Shown piece after piece: positions 1 through 5,119 of a stretch of 5,119 nt of DNA. The DNA comes from Anaerolineae bacterium (GTDB lineage: Bacteria > Chloroflexota > Anaerolineae > JAFGEY01): positions 1-5,119 of the forward strand of contig JAFGJF010000655.1 in the NCBI GenBank assembly GCA_016929205.1. Direction: 5' to 3'. The notes under the pieces are model-generated. The model saw nothing but the letters and a program-made list of their open reading frames with translations, was not told where the DNA came from and did not search any database. Position numbers and translations under genes: made by a program. Numbering within the stretch: position 1 is the stretch's first letter; each line of letters opens with the position of its first letter.

Positions 1-1314
1 CCAGCCCCATTCCATCTCGTTGTTGCCGCACCACAGCGCCAGGCTGGCACGGTGGCGGAGGCGGCGGATGTTTTCAATGATTTCCACCCGGACGTTTGCC
101 AGGAAATCGGGATCGTCCAACGGGTAGATACTGCACGAGAAGATGAAATCCTGCCAGACCAGGATGCCGTACCGGTCGCACAGGTCGTAGAAACGATCTT
201 CCTCGAAAAAGCCACCACCCCACACGCGCAGCATGTTCTGGTGCGTCTCCGCCGCCGAGCGGATCAACCCTTCCAGGTATTCATCCGAGATGCGGGTAGG
301 GAAAGAATCAGCCGGGATCCAGTTGGAACCTTTGGCGTTAACGGGCACCCCGTTGACGACAAAGGTGAAGGATCGCCCCCATTCGTCCGGCTCCTGCCGC
401 AGCTCAATCGTGCGCAGGCCCAGCAGGTATTCGCGCTGATCCAGCACAATGTCACCTTCATACAGCTTGACAGCGGCCTGATAGAGCGGCTGCGCGCCGT
501 AGCCATTCGGCCACCAAAGCTGCGGATCGGGAACGACGATCCGCAGCGTGATGTCGTTGTCCGGGGCGACCGCTGCGCCGGTTTCAAAAACCTGTCCATC
601 CGGCGCAACGATGCGCATGACTGCCGAGCGAGGCGCTTCCTCCCAGCTTTGAACAGCTACGCTCGCCTCGACGGTTGCCTGTCCCCCGGCGTGCTCCTGC
701 CTAAGATGGACATCCTCAATACGCGCGCCCTCGTAGCCTTCCAGCCGAATATCCTTCCAAATGCCGATGGGCGGTAACTGCGGGCCCCAATCCCAGCCGA
801 ACTGGCACGGCGCTTTGCGCAGATACGGCCCGCCCGGGATGGCTTGCGAAACACCGGGCATGGGGCGGAAGGCCTGTTGCGCGGCGGCAAAGCGCACGGG
901 CGAATCAAAAACGATCCGCAGCTCATTCCCTTCTGCCTTGAGCAGCGGCTTGACGTCCCGGCGATACTGGCGGAACATGTTCGCCGCGTGGCCCAGCTCG
1001 TGGCCATTCAGGCTGACGGTCGCCAGGGTATCCAGCCCGTCGCAAACCAGCCAGATGTGCGCCTGCCGCAAAAGTTCGGGCGCGACGGCAAACTGGTAAC
1101 GATATTCCCAATCTGCTTCGGCCACCCACTGCACGCGACGCTCGTTGTCGCCCACAAAAGGGTCAGGAATGCGGCCCAGGGCCAGCAGATCGGTATGCAC
1201 GCCGCCCGGGACACTGGCGGGCAGCCACTCTTCCATCTCCCGCTGGGGGGCACCTGCCTGGCGAAACTGCCAGGCACCTGCCAAAGATTGCGTGCCCATC
1301 GTGTCTTTTCCCAT
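1..1314 (-). CDS. Beta-mannosidase, glycoside hydrolase family 2 (N-terminal 438 codons; 3' end outside window)
   Basis: This enzyme removes terminal beta-D-mannose from manno-oligosaccharides with retention of configuration, usually in the cytoplasm. The frame is open from the ATG at 1314 to the left edge. Visible landmarks are an N-terminal jelly-roll region with SLNGHELG (101-108) and FGWDWGP (172-178), an immunoglobulin-like middle part ending near WWPNG (267-271), and the start of the TIM barrel with KGSNWIPAD (328-336), LRVWGGGFFE (362-371) and GILVWQDF (383-390). WCGNNE (428-433) gives the probable acid/base Glu433; the nucleophile Glu lies beyond the edge. FGWDWGP plus RVWGGG points to beta-mannosidase rather than beta-galactosidase or beta-glucuronidase. 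Family members are about 820-860 residues, so about half is seen. No signal peptide is visible. The start at 1314 has a GGAAAG 12 bases upstream; a second in-frame ATG at 1299 is possible. The upstream leader now contains a 91-bp hairpin element. Confidence 0.95.
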   Translation of the reverse strand, partial: MGKDTMGTQSLAGAWQFRQAGAPQREMEEWLPASVPGGVHTDLLALGRIPDPFVGDNERRVQWVAEADWEYRYQFAVAPELLRQAHIWLVCDGLDTLATVSLNGHELGHAANMFRQYRRDVKPLLKAEGNELRIVFDSPVRFAAAQQAFRPMPGVSQAIPGGPYLRKAPCQFGWDWGPQLPPIGIWKDIRLEGYEGARIEDVHLRQEHAGGQATVEASVAVQSWEEAPRSAVMRIVAPDGQVFETGAAVAPDNDITLRIVVPDPQLWWPNGYGAQPLYQAAVKLYEGDIVLDQREYLLGLRTIELRQEPDEWGRSFTFVVNGVPVNAKGSNWIPADSFPTRISDEYLEGLIRSAAETHQNMLRVWGGGFFEEDRFYDLCDRYGILVWQDFIFSCSIYPLDDPDFLANVRVEIIENIRRLRHRASLALWCGNNEMEWGW

Positions 1315-1326
1315 GAACTCACATTT

Positions 1327-1332
1327 CTTTCC
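1327..1332 (-). promoter_or_regulatory. Probable ribosome binding site of the beta-mannosidase gene
   Basis: GGAAAG on the minus strand, 12 bases before the ATG at 1314. Spacing is longer than ideal, and a weaker GTGAG lies closer. The site lies just downstream of the inserted palindromic element, and its first base is shared with the 8-bp target duplication. It therefore survived the insertion. Confidence 0.4.
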
Positions 1333-1339
1333 AAATAGC
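1332..1339. repeat. Target-site duplication, left copy
   Basis: CAAATAGC, identical to the copy at 1431-1438 and directly abutting the left end of the palindromic element. A preceding C also matches the C that ends the element on the right, so the duplication could be read as 9 bp. Confidence 0.8.
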
Positions 1340-1430
1340 GTATCATTTCAATAAAATGGGGTAAGTTGGGGTGTGTGCGGGCGGCTTCGCCGCCCGCACA
1401 CACCCCAACCCCGAATTATTGAAAAGATAC
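1340..1430. mobile_element. 91-bp palindromic MITE-like element with 8-bp target duplication
   Basis: The left end reads GTATCATTTCAATAA and the reverse complement of the right end reads GTATCTTTTCAATAA, one mismatch in 15. The arms then continue inward with three more mismatches and one 4-base gap (TAAG on the left arm only) into a perfect 21-bp GC-rich stem around a TTC loop. The 8 bases CAAATAGC flank it directly on both sides (1332-1339 and 1431-1438), as expected of a target-site duplication. There is no room for a transposase, so it would have been moved in trans by an unidentified element. Excision restores the C-terminus and stop of the neighbouring deacetylase gene, which strongly supports insertion. 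It ends 25 bases upstream of the beta-mannosidase ATG. The transposase family is not known to me. Confidence 0.85.
1365..1409. repeat. Perfect 21-bp inverted repeat with 3-base loop (core of the element)
   Basis: Arms 1365-1385 and 1389-1409 are exact reverse complements, beginning GTTGGGGTG and closing on GGC-TTC-GCC. The stem is GC-rich and would fold very stably in RNA of either strand. No run of T follows on either side (the minus-strand side continues TTACCCCATTTTATT), so it is not a classical intrinsic terminator. It could still attenuate transcription, or protect or block the leader of the beta-mannosidase mRNA. Confidence 0.9.
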
Positions 1431-1438
1431 CAAATAGC
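1431..1438. repeat. Target-site duplication, right copy
   Basis: CAAATAGC, identical to the copy at 1332-1339 and directly abutting the right end of the palindromic element. On the minus strand it is part of the codons for Ala-Ile-Trp near the end of the deacetylase remnant. Confidence 0.8.
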
Positions 1439-1830
1439 CTGCAAGGCTCGATAGTCCAGGAGTATGATACCTTCTTCTCGGACGATGTCTTTGGCCTGTT
1501 GAGACGTCAAAAAGCCCGAATCTGTCTGACGGTAATCAGGCCACTCAGAGATGGCCGTGAGGTGAATGCCAAAGAGTACTTCCGGATGGTCTGCGAGGAC
1601 ATGCATAGCATGTAGCATTCAGGGACACGGGACCATCAAGCTGGTGGAGCAGGCGATGCCCTCCTGCAACGCGCGGAAGATGGCTTCATTTACCGCATGG
1701 CACATTCCGAAATCATCGGCATTGACTATCAAAAGACGAGCATCGGCCGGATATCCTAGCAATTGATTCGCTTGGCCCTTGGATGTCATGCTCGTCTTTC
1801 TGTCCGATCTCCTAGACCCTGTCTGATAAG

Positions 1831-1884
1831 GTTCGTAGTAACGGCTTTAGCCGTCCAAGAACGACGGAAGCCGTTACTACGAAC
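1831..1884. repeat. Intergenic hairpin repeat (REP/MITE-like)
   Basis: Perfect 17-bp inverted repeat GTTCGTAGTAACGGCTT (1831-1847) and its complement (1868-1884), separated by 20 bases. The left half contains its own small palindrome ACGGCTTTAGCCGT (1841-1854), and the right half holds the related ACGACGGAAGCCGT, so several alternative folds are possible. The motif resembles a dispersed repeat that I recall from Chloroflexi-type genomes. It sits between the end of the transporter operon and the start of the deacetylase remnant and may end or process the transporter mRNA, but no T tract follows. Weakly matching sequences (about 11 of 17) lie further out at about 1813-1829 and 1899-1915 and may be degenerate element ends. 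The remaining gap up to 1943 shows no other feature. Confidence 0.75.
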
Positions 1885-1943
1885 AGGAAAGGTTTCACTC
1901 TTCCGATAGCCTCTTACTTCGCCTGGATCCAAAGGGGGGTGGA

Positions 1944-2756
1944 CTACACAGTCGAGAGATCCCATTCTTCGTAGATCTTGGGTACGTCACTGATCAGGCG
2001 TTGGGTGTAGACCTCTTTCGGACGCAGAATCACCTCATCGGCGGATCCGCTTTCTACAAATTTCCCACGCTCCATGATATACACAACGTCAGAGACGTAA
2101 TACGCCAGGCCAATGTCGTGGGTGATAAACACAACCGTCATCCCGATTTCACTGCGCAACTGCATCAGCATATCCAGGATGGTGGCCCGTGAACAGGCAT
2201 CGATCATCGAGGTCGGCTCGTCGGCCAGCAGGATCTTGGGCTTGAGCAGGAAGATACGGGCAATCATCAGTCGCTGCATCTGTCCGCCGGAAAGCTCAAA
2301 GGGATACTTGTTGGTCAGTTCCTCGAACTCTAGGTTGACAAAGCCGCACGCCTCGGCCATCAGCTCTACTTTTTTCGCATGCGGAAGCCTTCGACCGCCA
2401 CGCATGTAGATGCAATCCAAAAGCACGGCATCGATCTTTCTGAATATGTTGTATGAGGAGTACGGATCCTGAAAGATCGCCTGGATGTCTTTCCAGTATT
2501 CCCGTTTCTTCTTCTGAGTCCCGATATCACGCTTCTCCCCCTGGAAGTAAACCTCGCCTTCACTGGGGTTGATCAATCCCAGGAGCATCTTGGCCAAGGT
2601 GGTCTTGCCGCTGCCTGATTCACCCACGAGGGAGATGACTTCACCCTCGTGGAAATCGAAATCCACGTGATCGACGGCAACCGTTCTCGTGTGGCCAACC
2701 CCGAATATCTTGGTCAGACCTCTGCCGCTCAGACAAGCGCTCTTTTCACCCGGCAT
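1944..2756 (-). CDS. ABC transporter ATP-binding protein, OppF/DppF type (probable oligosaccharide importer)
   Basis: One of two cytoplasmic ATPases that power an Opp/Dpp-family importer. The 270 residues contain all nucleotide-binding motifs: Walker A GESGSGKT (45-52), Q-loop Gln96 in FQDP, signature LSGGQMQR (155-162), Walker B ILLADEP (175-181) with catalytic Glu180, a D-loop region SMIDA (183-187) in place of the usual SALD, and switch His213. It is short for the family (about 320): it stops soon after the position where the C-terminal oligopeptide/HPY extension would begin, and it lacks that extension's cysteine cluster. The ATG at 2756 overlaps the end of the upstream ATPase gene by 11 bases and has GGAGG nine bases ahead (2766-2770). 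It is the last gene of the transporter operon, ending in TAG. The neighbouring beta-mannosidase suggests a sugar rather than peptide substrate; this is inference. Confidence 0.93.
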   Translation of the reverse strand: MPGEKSACLSGRGLTKIFGVGHTRTVAVDHVDFDFHEGEVISLVGESGSGKTTLAKMLLGLINPSEGEVYFQGEKRDIGTQKKKREYWKDIQAIFQDPYSSYNIFRKIDAVLLDCIYMRGGRRLPHAKKVELMAEACGFVNLEFEELTNKYPFELSGGQMQRLMIARIFLLKPKILLADEPTSMIDACSRATILDMLMQLRSEIGMTVVFITHDIGLAYYVSDVVYIMERGKFVESGSADEVILRPKEVYTQRLISDVPKIYEEWDLSTV

Positions 2757-3765
2757 GCTTGTATGCCTCCCTCAGTGTCTCTTCCGACAAGATGCAACGG
2801 TAAGCGCGACCATGCCCCGCGTCGTAAAGCGGGACAGAGATCACCTTGCACTCTGCCCGAACGTACTTGCACCGTTCGGCAAACCGGCAACCCTGCGGCG
2901 GGTTTTTCAGGTTCGGCGGCATCCCGGGAATGGCCGTCAACTTGACATCCCGCAGGCCGCTCTCGGGCACAATGATGGAGCCCATGAGGCCTTTGGCATA
3001 GGGGTGGAGTGGATCGAATACGGCTTCTTTGGCAGCGGCCTTTTCCACGATCTGCCCGGCATACATGACCATGATCTCGTCGGTGACGTTGTACAGGAGA
3101 GGCAGCTCGTGGGTGATAAAGATCATGGACTTGACGAACCCGTTTTCCATCAACCCCCTGAGCATCTTGATCACCATCTTCTGTGTCGTGACATCGAGGG
3201 CGGAGGAAGGCTCATCGGCAATCAGTACTTTTGGACAAAGAAGCACAGACACGGCAATCACCGTGCGCTGTTTCATGCCACCTGAAAGCTCAACGGGATA
3301 CTTTTGCAGCACTCCTGCCGGAAGCCCCAGGGTCTCGAAGGCTTGTTGGGCGAATTCATGGATCTCTGCCTTGCTCTTGTATGGATCGTGCGCTTGAAAG
3401 ACATCCTCGATGAAATGGATGATCTTCTGGGTGGGGTTGAGCGCGTTCATTGCGGCTTGGGGAATATAGGCGATCTCTGTCCCCAATATCGATTTGCGAA
3501 CGTCATCGGGTTTCATGCCGGTAATATTGCGCCCATCGATGACGATCTCGCCAGACATATAGTGCAGGGGAGGGAAGTAATAGCCCATGAGGCTGAGCGC
3601 CAGCGTCGATTTTCCGCAGCCCGATTCTCCCGCAATTCCGAGCGACTTGCCTTCTTCGACCTGCAGAGAAACGTGATCCACCGCGTAAACACTTTCCCGA
3701 AACCGGGTGATATATCTCGTCGTGAGATCCCGGACCTCCAAGATCACCTTCGACATGTCAATCAC
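2746..3765 (-). CDS. ABC transporter ATP-binding protein, OppD/DppD type (probable oligosaccharide importer)
   Basis: Partner ATPase of the OppF-type protein. The 339 residues show Walker [10 protein letters not shown] (46-54), Q-loop Gln103, signature LSGGMKQR (160-167), Walker B VLIADEP (180-186) with Glu185, D-loop SALD (188-191) and switch His219. The C-terminal oligopeptide/HPY region starts at [10 protein letters not shown] (254-263) and carries four cysteines (293, 299, 306, 324) in the GCRFAERC...C...C pattern. In related Opp/Dpp ATPases this pattern binds a [4Fe-4S] cluster. The GTG start at 3765 directly follows the TAA of the permease gene and has GAGG six bases ahead (3772-3775); the ATG three codons later would have poorer spacing. 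The 3' end overlaps the next gene by 11 bases, implying translational coupling. Confidence 0.94.
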   Translation of the reverse strand: MIDMSKVILEVRDLTTRYITRFRESVYAVDHVSLQVEEGKSLGIAGESGCGKSTLALSLMGYYFPPLHYMSGEIVIDGRNITGMKPDDVRKSILGTEIAYIPQAAMNALNPTQKIIHFIEDVFQAHDPYKSKAEIHEFAQQAFETLGLPAGVLQKYPVELSGGMKQRTVIAVSVLLCPKVLIADEPSSALDVTTQKMVIKMLRGLMENGFVKSMIFITHELPLLYNVTDEIMVMYAGQIVEKAAAKEAVFDPLHPYAKGLMGSIIVPESGLRDVKLTAIPGMPPNLKNPPQGCRFAERCKYVRAECKVISVPLYDAGHGRAYRCILSEETLREAYKHAG

Positions 3766-5019
3766 TTACTCCCTCAATGTGGGATTGAATACCTGGTCGA
3801 GACCCGTATTCATCAGGTTCAGCGAGAACGATATCAGAGCGATGACAATGATCACGGGCAAGTACGCCCACCATTTGCCCAGGACCTGCGCCTGATAGAT
3901 AAAGGCCCAGTTGAGCATCAGACCCAGGGTTGGCGTTGTCGTAGTTTTCGGTCCCAAGCCAAGGATCGATAGTCCGGCCTCGGCCAGGATGGCCGAGGAG
4001 ATTTGCAGGATCAGCGCCATAACGACATAGGAAGCGATGTAAGGCAGAATATCGGTGAGGATGATGTGAAAGATCGAGTGACCGGATAGCTTGGACAGGT
4101 TGACGTGGTCGCGATTACGCAGAGAAATCACTTGCGCCCGTACAGCCCTGGTGGTCCATACCCAGGAGGTCATCCCGATCACCACCGCGATCGTGACCGC
4201 ACCGCGGTGTTCCTGCCCGATACTGAATGAAATCAAGATCAACAAAATCATACCGGGGATCACGGTGAAGAGATTGGTGAAGAACATGATGATATCATCC
4301 ATCAGGCCACCAAGATAGCCCGCCAGCAATCCCAGCGTCAATCCGATCAAGGTGGCAATGATACCCGCCACAAATCCCATCTGCAGCGATACGACAGTGG
4401 CCTTGACCAACTCCGTCAGTACATCCCTGCCAAAGTTGTCGGTTCCAAACGGCAGCACGCGTACATTCGGAACCTCGTTGACATTTGTATAGGCAGACTG
4501 CGCTATGACACCCTTCTCCTCCAGGGCACCCGTATCCGGGTTTGGCGCCGCAAGGATCACCCCCTCTGTGGACAGAATTCCTTCAAGGGAGGCATCGAGC
4601 CTGATATAGTAATTCCTCTTGGCGTTCGTCGTGCCAGGAATACTGATCTTGGGATCATAATTGTTCACCCACTGATCCAGAAGCTTTTGTGTATCCGTGG
4701 TGTCGATCTCGTCTTCCGGAATGCCGGCTGCCACGAGCCATTCCTTTATGGCGAGGCGGTCCTCCTCCTTCAGTTTGCTGGCGACTCGCCTGGCATCGGC
4801 ATCCTTCAGAATGAGGGTATAGTGATCCGTGGAACCGATGCTGTCATATAGACTCACATAGATCCCGGGGGGAAAGAACGTACCCTGGCTGATGATCTCC
4901 AGCGGTGGACTCTTCATAAGCAGCGGATAGATGATCACGATGAGCAATACGGCCACAAAAATGGAGAAACCAACAAGGAACTTGCCGGAGCGAAAGACCT
5001 GTCGAAGGGTATGTTTCAT
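3766..5019 (-). CDS. ABC transporter permease, OppC/DppC type, with large extracytoplasmic insertion
   Basis: Inner-membrane channel subunit of the importer, 417 residues, against about 280-300 for ordinary OppC/DppC. TM1 is at about 14-35, followed by about 150 residues (36-188) before the family motif [13 protein letters not shown] (189-201). Five more hydrophobic segments follow (about 206-235, 241-268, 273-290, 326-352, 384-405). The insertion is hydrophilic, predicted outside the membrane, with a charged probably helical part (about 72-120). The cytoplasmic coupling loop that contacts the ATPases spans about 300-326 ([15 protein letters not shown]...DILP). It keeps the central Gly and the LP end, but the usual EAA is replaced by NLS. 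I chose the ATG at 5019 because GGGGAG lies eight bases ahead; a TTG at 5037 would add six residues and overlap the stop of the upstream permease. The gene abuts the OppD-type gene with no spacer. Confidence 0.94.
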   Translation of the reverse strand: MKHTLRQVFRSGKFLVGFSIFVAVLLIVIIYPLLMKSPPLEIISQGTFFPPGIYVSLYDSIGSTDHYTLILKDADARRVASKLKEEDRLAIKEWLVAAGIPEDEIDTTDTQKLLDQWVNNYDPKISIPGTTNAKRNYYIRLDASLEGILSTEGVILAAPNPDTGALEEKGVIAQSAYTNVNEVPNVRVLPFGTDNFGRDVLTELVKATVVSLQMGFVAGIIATLIGLTLGLLAGYLGGLMDDIIMFFTNLFTVIPGMILLILISFSIGQEHRGAVTIAVVIGMTSWVWTTRAVRAQVISLRNRDHVNLSKLSGHSIFHIILTDILPYIASYVVMALILQISSAILAEAGLSILGLGPKTTTTPTLGLMLNWAFIYQAQVLGKWWAYLPVIIVIALISFSLNLMNTGLDQVFNPTLRE

Positions 5020-5027
5020 AGCAGCAA

Positions 5028-5033
5028 CTCCCC
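5028..5033 (-). promoter_or_regulatory. Ribosome binding site deciding the start of the OppC-type permease
   Basis: GGGGAG on the minus strand with an 8-base spacer to the ATG at 5019. It directly follows the TGA of the upstream permease (5034-5036), a typical within-operon arrangement, and it favours the ATG over the upstream TTG at 5037. Confidence 0.75.
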
Positions 5034-5119
5034 TCAATCTTCAGCCTGCGCCGCTTTGATCCGCGGGTCAATAAAACCGTATAGGATTTCGATGACAAAG
5101 GTCGCGATCAGAGTCATCA
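5034..5119 (-). CDS. ABC transporter permease, OppB/DppB type, C-terminal fragment (5' end outside window)
   Basis: Only the last 27 codons and the TGA (5034-5036) are in the window. They read [20 protein letters not shown] followed by KAAQAED. The pattern of a hydrophobic segment, then LYGFIDPRI, matches the end of OppB/DppB permeases, where the last transmembrane helix leads into L-Y-x-x-x-D-P-R-I. Position just before an OppC-type gene, with 14 bases between, fits the usual OppB-OppC order. The first two bases at the right edge belong to an incomplete codon. Confidence 0.85.
   Translation of the reverse strand, partial: MTLIATFVIEILYGFIDPRIKAAQAED

Larger units (their letters stand above)
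1319..1789 (-). pseudogene. ChbG/YdjC-type carbohydrate deacetylase, decayed remnant
   Basis: An intact ChbG/YdjC protein is a metal-dependent deacetylase of acetylated (chito)oligosaccharides, about 290-300 residues long. From the ATG at 1789 the frame reads a clear family N-terminus: LLGYPADARLLIVNADDFGM (10-29) with the metal-site Asp pair, then HAVNEAIFRALQEGI and MVPCP. At codon 57 (1619-1621) a TGA stands where the family has Trp. In the same frame the match resumes as HAMHVLADHPEV and FGIHLT (metal-ligand His76), then SEWPDYR. Immediately after Arg87 (near 1529) the reading jumps to RQTDSGFLTS...REEGIILLDYRALQAIW, which I recognise as the family C-terminus, so about 170 codons including the second His ligand are missing. 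The frame is then cut by the mobile element at 1340-1430. With the element removed it ends KEM-stop (TGA 1319-1321), four bases before the beta-mannosidase ATG. A functional enzyme is not possible. Family assignment is from remembered motifs. Confidence 0.88.

Noticed and set aside
52..777. A 241-codon open frame on the plus strand
   Set aside because: It lies exactly antisense to the beta-mannosidase, whose minus-strand frame is unbroken and full of family motifs. The plus-strand translation shows no recognisable domain.
1365..1409. Intrinsic transcription terminator
   Set aside because: The stem is strong but neither side is followed by a run of T, and it is explained as the core of the inserted palindromic element.
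1343..1618. A separate 91-residue hypothetical protein gene
   Set aside because: It is the second half of the deacetylase remnant running into the mobile element. Its last residues are encoded by the element.
1619..1621. TGA read as tryptophan (alternative genetic code) or selenocysteine recoding in the deacetylase
   Set aside because: TGA ends the OppB-type and OppD-type genes at the expected places, and Trp is TGG throughout the neighbouring genes. The same gene also has a large deletion and an insertion, so a nonsense mutation is the simpler reading.
1790..1943. Promoter for the deacetylase and beta-mannosidase genes
   Set aside because: TTGGAC and TTGGAT hexamers occur on the minus strand, but no convincing -10 box lies at the right distance.
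3304..3972. A 222-codon open frame on the plus strand across the OppC/OppD boundary
   Set aside because: It crosses two well-supported minus-strand genes and has no recognisable domain. It is a by-product of their codon use.

Overview
The window is bacterial and all recognisable coding lies on the minus strand, so transcription reads from right to left. From upstream to downstream it holds the last 27 codons of an OppB-type permease, a complete OppC-type permease, two complete ATPases of the OppD and OppF type, a 154-base gap with a hairpin repeat, a broken ChbG/YdjC-type carbohydrate deacetylase gene, a 91-bp palindromic miniature mobile element, and the first 438 codons of a GH2 beta-mannosidase that runs off the left edge. 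No tRNA, rRNA or CRISPR array was seen.

The transporter genes are tightly packed: 14 bases from permease 1 to permease 2, zero bases to the OppD-type gene, and an 11-base overlap to the OppF-type gene. This is one operon whose upstream part (rest of OppB, probably a substrate-binding protein) lies beyond the right edge. By family these are 'peptide/nickel' (Opp/Dpp) transporters. Many Opp-like systems in thermophiles and Chloroflexi are known to import oligosaccharides. The neighbouring beta-mannosidase and deacetylase remnant make uptake of beta-manno-oligosaccharides (or related acetylated/amino oligosaccharides) a reasonable inference, but the substrate is not proven by the sequence.

The most informative part is 1315-1800. 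The deacetylase gene carries three separate lesions that can be read base by base: a TGA where the family has Trp, an in-frame internal deletion of roughly 170 codons joining the N-terminal motif region directly to the conserved C-terminus, and insertion of the 91-bp element four codons before the original stop. The element has near-perfect terminal inverted repeats and an 8-bp target duplication. Removing it with one copy of the duplication restores a reading frame ending in TGA four bases before the beta-mannosidase ATG, so the two genes were once an overlapping-style operon pair. The element now puts a long hairpin into the leader of the mannosidase gene.

The organism is probably a member of the Chloroflexota (Anaerolineae-like) or another carbohydrate-degrading anaerobe. 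This rests on the style of the sugar-type Opp genes and on a 'gtagtaacggctttagccgt' type hairpin repeat that I recall from such genomes; it is an inference from memory.
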